Below are positions 7,761 to 13,775 of a stretch of 14,157 bases of DNA, in pieces (position 1 is the stretch's first letter; each line of letters opens with the position of its first letter). The stretch is from Planctomycetota bacterium (GTDB taxonomy: Bacteria > Planctomycetota > PLA2 > JAEUHO01): positions 1-14,157 of the forward strand of contig JAPKHB010000063.1 of the NCBI GenBank assembly GCA_026647295.1, read 5' to 3'. The notes under the pieces were generated by a model, which was not told the DNA's origin, searched no databases, and worked only from the letters and a program-made list of their open reading frames with translations. The position numbers and the translations under genes are program-made.

Positions 7761-9511
7761 CCGCTCCGGCGCGCGCCCAACCGTCCTCCCCGCCCGCCCG
7801 CCGGCGCGGCCGCCGCCGCAGCCCGGGCCAGTCGCTCCGGGCCGGCGGCGAGCCCTACGTCTGGATCACGGGCACGGGCCTGGTCCTGTGCGTCCTGATG
7901 ACCGTGGGCCTACTCACGCTCGTCGTGATCCAGGGCGTCTCGACCTTCTGGCCGGGGGACGTGGTGCGCGTCGAACTGGCGGACGGTTCGGCCTGGATGG
8001 GCGAGGTGACGCGCACCGAGACCTACCGGCCCGAGCCCGGCGTGTTCGAGGCCCTTCCGGAGGCGGCCCGGGCCGCCGCCAAGGCGCGCGTCGCGGCCGC
8101 CGGCGGAGCGTCCGAGCGCCGCCTCGTGCGGATCGGGAACTTCGAGCTGACCCAGGAGCACTTCCGCTGGGTGAGCGACTTCGAGGTCGCCCGCGAGGGA
8201 CGTCCCGAGTGGGCGTGCGTCGTGGAGCGGCTCACCTGGGGCCGCTTCTACGGCACGCCCGTCGCCTTCGTGCGCGACGGCGCGGTGGTGGCCGAGGGCC
8301 CCGCCGAGGCCTGGCGCCTCTTCGAGGCCGAGCACGAGGCCTCGCGCGAGCGCTGGCGGGCGCGGCGCGCCCTGGAGACCCACGACACCGGCGTCGTCAA
8401 CCGCCGCCTCGAGGCGGCGCGCCTGGACCTGCGCGAGGTGGAGTTGCGCGACGGCGCGGACTCGGCGGCGCACGCGGCGGCGCGGGAGCGCTACGCGGCG
8501 CTGGAGGCCGAGAGCCAGGCCGAGTTCGCGGCCCTGCGCGAGCGGATCGATGCGCTCAACGCCGAGAACGCCCGCCACCGGCTCCGCTTCGAGACGGCGG
8601 ACGGCCAGACCAAGGACCTCGAACTCGCCGAGATCGTGCGGGCCTACCCCGCCAACCGCCTGGGGTTCTTCGACCGTGTGGGGGTCTACCTCTCGCGCAC
8701 CGGGGAGTTCCTGACCGAGGACCCCCGCGAGGCCAACAGCGAGGGCGGGGTGTTCCCGGCCATCTTCGGCACGCTGGTGATGACGCTCCTGATGACGCTG
8801 GTCGTGGTGCCCTTCGGCGTCCTGGCGGCCTTGTTCCTGCGCGAGTACGCGCGGGCCGGCTGGGTGACCTCGACGGTGCGGGTGGCCGTGAACAACCTCG
8901 CCGGGGTGCCGAGCATCGTGTTCGGGGTGTTCGGCCTCGGCTTCTTCTGTTACGTCGTCGGCGGGCACATCGACCAGACCTTCTTCGCCGCGAAGCTCCC
9001 GAGTCCGACCTACGGGACGGGCGGGATCCTGTGGGCGTCGCTCACGCTGGCCCTGCTCACGCTGCCCGTGGTGATCGTGGCCACCGAGGAGGCGCTGGCG
9101 GCGGTGCCCCGTTCGATGCGCGAGGGCTCGCTCGCCTGCGGCGCGACCAAGTGGCAGACGATCCGGCGCATCGTCCTGCCCCGCGCCATGCCGGGCGTGA
9201 TGACCGGCGCGATCCTCGCCATGGCCCGCGGCGCCGGCGAGGTCGCCCCGCTGATGCTCGTCGGCGCCGTGAAGCTCGCCCCCGAGCTGCCGGTGGACGG
9301 GGTGTTCCCCTACGTCCACCCGGAGCGCAGCTTCATGCACCTGGGCTTCCACATCTACGACCTCGGGTTCCAGAGCCAGAACTCCGAAGCGGCCAAGCCG
9401 ATGGTGTTCACCACCACGCTGCTGCTGATCTCCATCATCGTGCTGCTCAACCTCTCCGCGATCGTCCTGCGCAACCGGCTGCGACGGCGCTTCGAGGGGG
9501 CGCAGCTCTGA
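7757..9511 (+). CDS. pstA: Enlarged phosphate ABC transporter permease PstA with periplasmic coiled-coil domain
   Basis: Second permease of the Pst importer, translationally coupled to pstC through a GTGA overlap. The 584-residue product is about twice the size of E. coli PstA (about 296). After a basic N-terminus, the first membrane segment is at about 36-62. Residues 63-330 form an added, presumably periplasmic domain that includes a charged, heptad-rich stretch (about 184-275) likely to be a coiled coil. The core permease follows with membrane segments at about 333-361, 374-401, 422-443, 480-505 and 549-572. The EAA loop is intact (EEALAAVPRSMREGSLACGA, 444-463, then KWQTIRRIVLP). VYLSRTGEFLTEDPREANSE before the second membrane segment is typical of long PstA proteins, as in Pseudomonas. 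The insertion is at the same topological place as in PstC. Confidence 0.94.
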   Translation: MTAPARAQPSSPPARRRGRRRSPGQSLRAGGEPYVWITGTGLVLCVLMTVGLLTLVVIQGVSTFWPGDVVRVELADGSAWMGEVTRTETYRPEPGVFEALPEAARAAAKARVAAAGGASERRLVRIGNFELTQEHFRWVSDFEVAREGRPEWACVVERLTWGRFYGTPVAFVRDGAVVAEGPAEAWRLFEAEHEASRERWRARRALETHDTGVVNRRLEAARLDLREVELRDGADSAAHAAARERYAALEAESQAEFAALRERIDALNAENARHRLRFETADGQTKDLELAEIVRAYPANRLGFFDRVGVYLSRTGEFLTEDPREANSEGGVFPAIFGTLVMTLLMTLVVVPFGVLAALFLREYARAGWVTSTVRVAVNNLAGVPSIVFGVFGLGFFCYVVGGHIDQTFFAAKLPSPTYGTGGILWASLTLALLTLPVVIVATEEALAAVPRSMREGSLACGATKWQTIRRIVLPRAMPGVMTGAILAMARGAGEVAPLMLVGAVKLAPELPVDGVFPYVHPERSFMHLGFHIYDLGFQSQNSEAAKPMVFTTTLLLISIIVLLNLSAIVLRNRLRRRFEGAQL

Positions 9512-9530
9512 CCCATGCCCCGGATCGCCC

Positions 9531-9547
9531 GGCCGGACGGTCCGGCC
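9531..9547 (+). terminator. Hairpin after pstA
   Basis: GGCCGGA, loop CGG, TCCGGCC: a perfect 7-bp stem 19 bases after the pstA stop, with a C-rich rather than T-rich tail. It may end or attenuate the pst transcript before the lipoprotein gene. Confidence 0.4.
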
Positions 9548-9575
9548 CCCGACCTTCTCCGTTAGGAGCCTTCCC

Positions 9576-10310
9576 ATGTCCCGGATCCCGACCCTCGCCT
9601 CCTACGTCGTAGCGGCGCTGCTGCTCACGTCCTGCTGCGCGGGCCCCGCCTGCGGCCCCGCGGACTCACCGGAGGTCCCCGCGGCCCAGGCGGTCATGGC
9701 CCCCGCCGCCCCGCCCGAGGCGGTCGCCGCCTCCCAGCCCATGGCCCCGGCCTCGACCGGGACGCCCGGCCGGCCGGCGGGCGGGGCTCCTGCCCCCGGG
9801 AGCGCGGAAGACCCCCGGACCGCGTTGCCGCCGCCCGCGCTCCGCGCCCCGGGCGCCCAGCCGGCCCCCGCCCCCCGGCCCGCGCCGCGGGAGGATCCGC
9901 CGGCCGCGCCGGGGGCCCCGGACGCCGGTGCCGCCGCCTTCGAGGAACGCTGGCACGACGGCCGGTTGTGGGTGTTTCGGGCCGGCTCCAAGGAACTCGC
10001 GCGCTTCGACAAGGACGGCGAACTGGCCAAGCACGTGATCCGGCCGCGGGCCGGGCCCGGCGGCGTGACGCTCAAGGCGCCGGACGCCGACACGATCCTG
10101 GCCTACGTGGCCCGGCGGCCGGGCTTCGTGACCGAGGTGCACGACGGCCGCCTGTGGGTGTTCAAGGCCGGCGCCAAGGAACTCGAACGCTTCCGCAAGG
10201 ACGGGGAACTCGCCAAGCACGTGGTGCGCCCCGGCGCGGGCCCGCTGGGGGCGACGCTCAAGGCGCCCGACGCCGAGACCCTCGACGCCTACCTCGCCAC
10301 CCAGCCCTGA
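9576..10310 (+). CDS. Lipoprotein of unknown function with two 53-residue tandem repeats
   Basis: I do not recognise this family. The 244-residue product starts with a lipoprotein signal peptide ending LLLTSC (lipid-accepting C20). A Pro/Ala-rich linker follows (about 22-120), long enough to cross periplasmic space. Then come two repeats, 127-179 and 189-241, with 41 of 53 residues identical. Each reads (H)DGRLWVF-AG-KEL-RF-KDGELAKHV-RP-AGP---TLKAPDA-T--AY-A, where dashes are variable. Conserved Trp, Phe, His, Lys and Gly suggest a small folded domain of mixed alpha/beta kind. AGGAG seven bases before the ATG supports the start. It follows pstA by 64 bp, so co-expression with pst is possible but a hairpin intervenes. 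No enzyme motif is visible. It ends 8 bp from the convergent HMA gene. Confidence 0.85.
   Translation: MSRIPTLASYVVAALLLTSCCAGPACGPADSPEVPAAQAVMAPAAPPEAVAASQPMAPASTGTPGRPAGGAPAPGSAEDPRTALPPPALRAPGAQPAPAPRPAPREDPPAAPGAPDAGAAAFEERWHDGRLWVFRAGSKELARFDKDGELAKHVIRPRAGPGGVTLKAPDADTILAYVARRPGFVTEVHDGRLWVFKAGAKELERFRKDGELAKHVVRPGAGPLGATLKAPDAETLDAYLATQP
9954..10298 (+). repeat. Internal duplication in the repeat lipoprotein gene
   Basis: Two 159-base units, 9954-10112 and 10140-10298, are spaced 186 bases apart and encode the two protein repeats. Many codons are identical (for example both begin CACGACGGCCG), which suggests a fairly recent duplication or selection for identity. Confidence 0.9.
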
Positions 10311-10318
10311 GGGGTCGT

Positions 10319-10660
10319 TCAGGGCTCGAGCTCGAAGCGCTTTCCGCCGGGGTTCTCCAGCGCCGCCGGGATGGCCGCACGCACCGCCTCGGGGTCGGCC
10401 CCCTCGGCGAGGCGCACGGCGACGGCGCCCGTCTTGCTGTCGGCCTGGACCGACTCGACCCCGTCCAGCGCCTCGATCAACTTGCGCACGGTGGCCGCGC
10501 AGCCCGAGCAGTCCATGTTCCCGACCTTGAGCGCGAGCGTGCGCGGGTCGGCGGCGACCGGCGGCGGCGAAGGCGCCGGCGCCGCCGGAGCAGCCGGGTC
10601 ACCGCAGGCGGGCAGAACCAGGGCCAGGGCCAGGGCGACGAGGCTTCCGGATCTGCGCAT
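10319..10660 (-). CDS. Small lipoprotein with heavy-metal-associated (HMA) domain
   Basis: A 113-residue protein with a lipoprotein signal peptide (basic start, hydrophobic 7-17, lipobox VLPAC with C19). A short Pro/Ala linker leads to an HMA domain (about 40-110). The domain has the metal-binding loop NMDCSGC (C51 and C54), then ATVRKLIEALDGVESVQADSKTG, the standard beta-alpha-beta order of CopZ/MerP/Atx1-type proteins. It probably binds Cu(I) or another soft metal on the outer side of the cytoplasmic membrane; the metal is not shown by sequence. The ATG at 10660 is chosen because it begins the signal peptide and has GGAG about eight bases before it. A longer reading from GTG 10729 would translate part of a repeated palindrome and is rejected. 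The gene is convergent with the repeat lipoprotein. Confidence 0.88.
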   Translation of the reverse strand: MRRSGSLVALALALVLPACGDPAAPAAPAPSPPPVAADPRTLALKVGNMDCSGCAATVRKLIEALDGVESVQADSKTGAVAVRLAEGADPEAVRAAIPAALENPGGKRFELEP

Positions 10661-10696
10661 GGGGGGGCTCCGCCGGGCTGCCCGCGAGTATGCCAC

Positions 10697-10729
10697 GTGA
10701 CCGTACCGAGCCCGGCTCGTTTCCGCCAC
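10697..10729. repeat. Palindromic repeat, copy A
   Basis: Imperfect palindrome with outer arms GTGAC and a matching ...CAC end, inner arms CCGAGC / GCTCG and a short centre. Its 31-base unit (10698-10728) differs from copies B and C at two positions. It lies in the 162-bp gap upstream of the HMA gene, next to copy B in the same orientation. Confidence 0.85.
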
Positions 10730-10731
10730 CC

Positions 10732-10763
10732 TGACCGTACCGAGCGCGGCTCGTTTCCGTCAC
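10732..10763. repeat. Palindromic repeat, copy B
   Basis: Begins TGACCGTACCGAGCGCGG and ends CGTTTCCGTCAC. The 31-base unit is identical to copy C, 1.3 kb away. It starts 34 bases after copy A. Similarity with copy C continues for about 16 bases beyond the palindrome (CGCGG-CCCC-CCGG). Confidence 0.9.
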
Positions 10764-10793
10764 GCGGCCCCCACCGGAAAGCCCGCCGGGCGC

Positions 10794-10808
10794 GCTCCCC
10801 CGGGGAGC
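10794..10808 (-). terminator. Hairpin after the serine phosphatase gene
   Basis: On the minus strand, GCTCCCC and GGGGAGC flank a single central base, 14 bases after the TGA stop of the phosphatase gene. No strong T-run follows (a short CTTTCC comes later). It is a reasonable terminator candidate by position. Confidence 0.4.
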
Positions 10809-10822
10809 CCGCGCGGGCCCCG

Positions 10823-12073
10823 TCAGGGGGCGCGGCGCCGGACGACGATGGCCGACGCGTCGTCCTCCCAGGGCCCCTGGGCGTGGCCCCGCGCGGCCTC
10901 GAAGACGGCGTCCAGGATCTCCCGGGCCGGGCGGCCCTGGGCCCCGCGCGCCGCGGCGGCCACCCCTTCCTCGCCGAAGAAGGCCCCCCGCGAATCGCGC
11001 CGCTCCTGCAGCCCGTCGCTGAACACGAGCAGCGCCTCCCCGGGCAGGAGGCGGGTCCAGCGCAGGCGCCAGGTCGCGTGGGGCAGGGGCCCAAGGACGC
11101 CGTCCGCGTGCACCAGCGGCGTCACCCCGTCGGGTCCGAGCACCAGCGGCGGCAGGTGGCCGGCGTTGGCGTAGCGCAGCAGACCGTCGGCGCCGGCCAG
11201 CCCGACGAAGGCCGAGACGAAGGAACCGCCCCCGGCCTCGTGGAGCACGCGGTTGAGGGCCTCCAGCGCGCGGCCGAGCCCGAGGCCCGACTCCAGCGCG
11301 AGGCGCAGACCCGTACGCACGTCGCGCGCGACGAGCGCCGCGGGGAGCCCGTGCCCGCTCGCGTCCGCGAGCACGAAGGCCAGGTCGCCCGAGGGGAGCG
11401 CCTTCCAGTCGACGAGGTCGCCGCCCACCTCCTCGGCGGTGACCGCGCGGGCGGCCACCTCGTAGCCGCGCACCGTGGGCGCGGCCGCGGGCAGGAGTCC
11501 GCGCTGGATCTCGGCGGCCTCCGACAGCGCGCTGCCCCAACGCTGCTGGAGCAGGCGGGCTGCGAGCACGGAGCGCAGCGTGAGGAGGACGAACTCGCGG
11601 AGCGCCGCGTCGCCCTCCGGTTCGAGGAAGAGCAGCAGCAGGTAGCGCGCCCGTGGCTCCTGCACGAGGAGGGCCATCGCCGCCAAGGGCCGGCGCGGCG
11701 TCCCGTGCGGCGCGGACAGCGGCACCTCCCCGGCGCGCAACAGCCCGTCCGAGGCGGCGGCGAGGCGGGTGGGCACTTCGGCCTCCGGGGCGAAACCCTC
11801 GGGCGCCAGCCCGCCCAGCGTCGGCGTGGCGTAGATCCGGTCCCAGCGCCACTCGCGCTCGGCGTAGCCTGCCACGCCGACCAGCCCGAGCTCGGGCCCC
11901 ACGTGCTCCTCGAAGCGCGCGAGCCAGTGGCGCATCCGCCCGCGCGCGTCCCGCGGGAGGCCCGCCCCTGTCAGCAGGCTGTCCAGCAGGCGAAACAGCG
12001 CCTTGGGCCGCGGCAGCAGCACCCGGGCCTCGGGCTCGATGTGACCGTACCGAGCGCGGCTCGTTTCCGTCAC
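10823..12073 (-). CDS. SpoIIE/RsbU-type PP2C serine phosphatase
   Basis: Probable phosphoserine/threonine phosphatase of a partner-switching pathway (anti-anti-sigma factor type substrates). The C-terminal SpoIIE domain (about 185-413 of 416 residues) has the expected motifs in order: EIQRGLLP (188-195), GGDLVDW (217-223), ADASGHGLPAAL (236-247), YANAGHLPP (301-309), SDGL (352-355) and WEDDASAIVVRR (402-413). These supply the metal-binding Asp residues. The N-terminal part (about 43-175) looks like a GAF-type sensory domain but lacks clear signatures. There is no membrane segment. Start choice is uncertain: GTG at 12073 has GGAGG seven bases upstream (12081-12085), yet it lies inside a repeat copy. 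GTG at 12022, just after the repeat, gives a 399-residue protein and may be the native start. No sigma or antagonist partner is in the window. Confidence 0.9.
   Translation of the reverse strand: MTETSRARYGHIEPEARVLLPRPKALFRLLDSLLTGAGLPRDARGRMRHWLARFEEHVGPELGLVGVAGYAEREWRWDRIYATPTLGGLAPEGFAPEAEVPTRLAAASDGLLRAGEVPLSAPHGTPRRPLAAMALLVQEPRARYLLLLFLEPEGDAALREFVLLTLRSVLAARLLQQRWGSALSEAAEIQRGLLPAAAPTVRGYEVAARAVTAEEVGGDLVDWKALPSGDLAFVLADASGHGLPAALVARDVRTGLRLALESGLGLGRALEALNRVLHEAGGGSFVSAFVGLAGADGLLRYANAGHLPPLVLGPDGVTPLVHADGVLGPLPHATWRLRWTRLLPGEALLVFSDGLQERRDSRGAFFGEEGVAAAARGAQGRPAREILDAVFEAARGHAQGPWEDDASAIVVRRRAP
12041..12073. repeat. Palindromic repeat, copy C, overlapping the phosphatase start
   Basis: Same 31-base unit as copy B (12042-12072), flanked by GTGAC/GTCAC arms. 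Pairing the arms gives five outer pairs, a mismatched middle and five inner pairs around a GCG centre. Read on the minus strand it encodes (V)TETSRARYGH, which would be the first residues of the phosphatase if the GTG at 12073 is used. Confidence 0.9.
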
Positions 12074-12202
12074 GCGGTCCCCTCCGGGCGCCCCTTGCCC
12101 GCGATCGCACGCGCGCCCCGCCAGGGGGTGCGGACCGGGCCCCGGCCGCGTCGGCGCGCGGGGCGCACGCGGAGATGCCGCCCCGGGTCCGGGGCCCTCG
12201 AA

Positions 12203-12233
12203 TGATGCACCGGAGCCTGGCTCCGTAGGGTCA
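12203..12233. repeat. Diverged, inverted palindromic repeat (copy D) at the ppx stop
   Basis: Read on the minus strand this begins TGACCCTACGGAGCCAGG and has the same 31-base length and arm layout as copies A-C, matching copy C at 22 of 31 positions. Its first three bases are the TGA stop of the Ppx/GppA gene. The palindrome extends outward to GAATGA/TCATTC (12200-12236). It may instead be an unrelated terminator hairpin; no T-run follows. Confidence 0.45.
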
Positions 12234-13712
12234 TTCGACGGGGGCATCCAGGGTCAGCCCGAGCGGCGCCAGCGCGCGGGCCTCGGCCTCGAGGTCGACG
12301 CGGGTGAGCGCGTGTCGGCCGAGCCAGCCCGGCGGGAAGCGCAGCAGGACGTGCTCGCGGTCGCCCTCGATCCCGACGGGGGGCAGGGGCTCGGGGCTGC
12401 GGGCGCGGTTGAGGAGCACCGCCCAGCGCAGCAGGAGCGCCAGGCCGAGCCGGCGCGCGCGGGCGGCCACCGGAAAGGCGTCCAACTCCGCGCGCCGCAA
12501 CTTCCCGCGCTGGGCCCCGACCAGGAACGCCAACGCCCGCTGCTCTTCCCGCCCGAAGCCCGGCATCTCGCCGTGGGCCACGAGGTAGGCCGAGTGCCGG
12601 GGGTAACCGTCCAGGCCGACGGCCAGCCCGATCTCGGTGAGCCGCGCCGCCCACGCCAGGAGCCGGCCGTCGGCGACGGGGTCGAGCCCCCAGGCCGCGG
12701 GCGCGTGCAGGAGCAGGGCGAGGGCCGTGCGTTCGACCCGGCTCGCCTGGGCGTCGTCCACCCGGTAGCGCTGCTGGAACGCCCGGATCGTGCGCTCGCG
12801 CACGTCCTCGCGCCGGATGCGTCCGAGCAGGTCGTAGAGCACGCCCTCGCGCAGGGCCCCGCGCGCGGGCTTGAGCGGCTCGAGCGGCAGCCGGTCGAAG
12901 AGGGCCGTGAGGATCGCGACCCCGGCCGGGAACACCGCCGCCCGCCCGCGCTTCAGGCCGTCGAGCGCGAGCGTCTGCGTGCGCCGGTGGCGCAGCAGCG
13001 CCCGGCGCAGCCAGCGCAGGTCGGCCGCCCCGATGCCGTCCGCCGCGCGCCCGGCCGCCCGCAGCACCTGCGCCACGGCCTTGATCGTGCCCGAGGAGCC
13101 CACGGCCTCGTCCCAGCCCAGGTCGCGCAACCGGGCCCGGGCGGGCCGCAGCACCCGGGCGGCCTCGAGCACGGCCCGGTCGAAGCCGCGCGCGCTGATC
13201 TCTCCCTTGCGGAAGAAGCGCCGCGCGTAGTCCACGCAGCCCACCGGGAGGGAGTGCATCTCCTGGGCCTCGAAGCCCGTGCCGACCACCACCTCGGTGC
13301 TGCCGCCACCGATGTCCACCACGCAGCGCGGGCCCGGGTGGTCGGGCAGGCCGTGCGAGACGCCCAGGAAGATGAGGCGGGCCTCCTCGCGGCCGCTCAC
13401 CACCTCGATCTCGTGGCCCAGCGCCTGCTCGGCCTCGGCGAGGAACGCCCGCGCGTTGCGCGCGCGGCGCAGGGTGCTCGTGCCCACGACCCGCACCTGC
13501 CCGGACGGGATGTGGGCCAGGCGCTCTGCGAAGCGCCGCAGGCACGCCAGCGCCCGGGCCTGGGCCTTGCGGCCGAGTTGCCCCGTGCGCCGGCACAGGC
13601 CGCGGGCGAGCTGGACCTGCTCGCGGTGGCGGTCGATGGGCTCGGGTTCCGACCCCACCAGCGCGGCGATCACGTAGTGGAAGGAGTTGGAGCCCAGGTC
13701 GACCGCGGCCAA
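12231..13712 (-). CDS. ppx: Exopolyphosphatase / pppGpp phosphohydrolase family protein
   Basis: Member of the Ppx/GppA family (ASKHA fold), which removes terminal phosphate from polyphosphate or converts pppGpp to ppGpp; sequence alone does not separate the two. The 493-residue product has phosphate-1 motif AAVDLGSNSFH (2-12), GTSTLR (77-82), the SGREEARLIFLG block (106-117), phosphate-2 motif DIGGGSTE (133-140) and SSGT (206-209). REGVLYDLLG (288-297) follows. The C-terminal HD-like part has RVERTALALLLH (325-336) and HSAYLVAHGEMPGFGREEQ (373-391), so it is the long, two-part form. The TTG start at 13712 puts the first motif two residues in, as in relatives, but no Shine-Dalgarno is visible. 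It probably reads toward the phosphatase gene in one direction. Closeness to pst fits a role in phosphate storage. Confidence 0.93.
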   Translation of the reverse strand: MAAVDLGSNSFHYVIAALVGSEPEPIDRHREQVQLARGLCRRTGQLGRKAQARALACLRRFAERLAHIPSGQVRVVGTSTLRRARNARAFLAEAEQALGHEIEVVSGREEARLIFLGVSHGLPDHPGPRCVVDIGGGSTEVVVGTGFEAQEMHSLPVGCVDYARRFFRKGEISARGFDRAVLEAARVLRPARARLRDLGWDEAVGSSGTIKAVAQVLRAAGRAADGIGAADLRWLRRALLRHRRTQTLALDGLKRGRAAVFPAGVAILTALFDRLPLEPLKPARGALREGVLYDLLGRIRREDVRERTIRAFQQRYRVDDAQASRVERTALALLLHAPAAWGLDPVADGRLLAWAARLTEIGLAVGLDGYPRHSAYLVAHGEMPGFGREEQRALAFLVGAQRGKLRRAELDAFPVAARARRLGLALLLRWAVLLNRARSPEPLPPVGIEGDREHVLLRFPPGWLGRHALTRVDLEAEARALAPLGLTLDAPVE

Positions 13713-13775
13713 CTGGCGCAGGCCGCGCGCGGCGGCGGAGCCGCCGAGCGCCCGCAGGCGCGGGCGGGCGGGCGG

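Noticed and set aside
7910..9577. 555-codon minus-strand frame across pstA
   Set aside because: His/Glu/Arg-rich antisense shadow of a membrane protein gene.
10661..10729. N-terminal extension of the HMA protein from GTG 10729
   Set aside because: It would translate palindromic repeat A and put 23 residues before an otherwise perfect signal peptide.
10697..10763. CRISPR array
   Set aside because: Two adjacent units have only a 2-3 base gap, no spacers and no cas genes; the units are palindromic dispersed repeats.
9968..12205. 745-codon plus-strand frame across the HMA and phosphatase genes
   Set aside because: Crosses two convincing minus-strand genes and the repeats; composition is typical of a GC shadow.
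12074..12247. Longer phosphatase start at 12247
   Set aside because: The extra 58 residues are Pro/Gly/Arg-rich, overlap the end of ppx, and lack a ribosome site; the sequence there holds repeat copy D.
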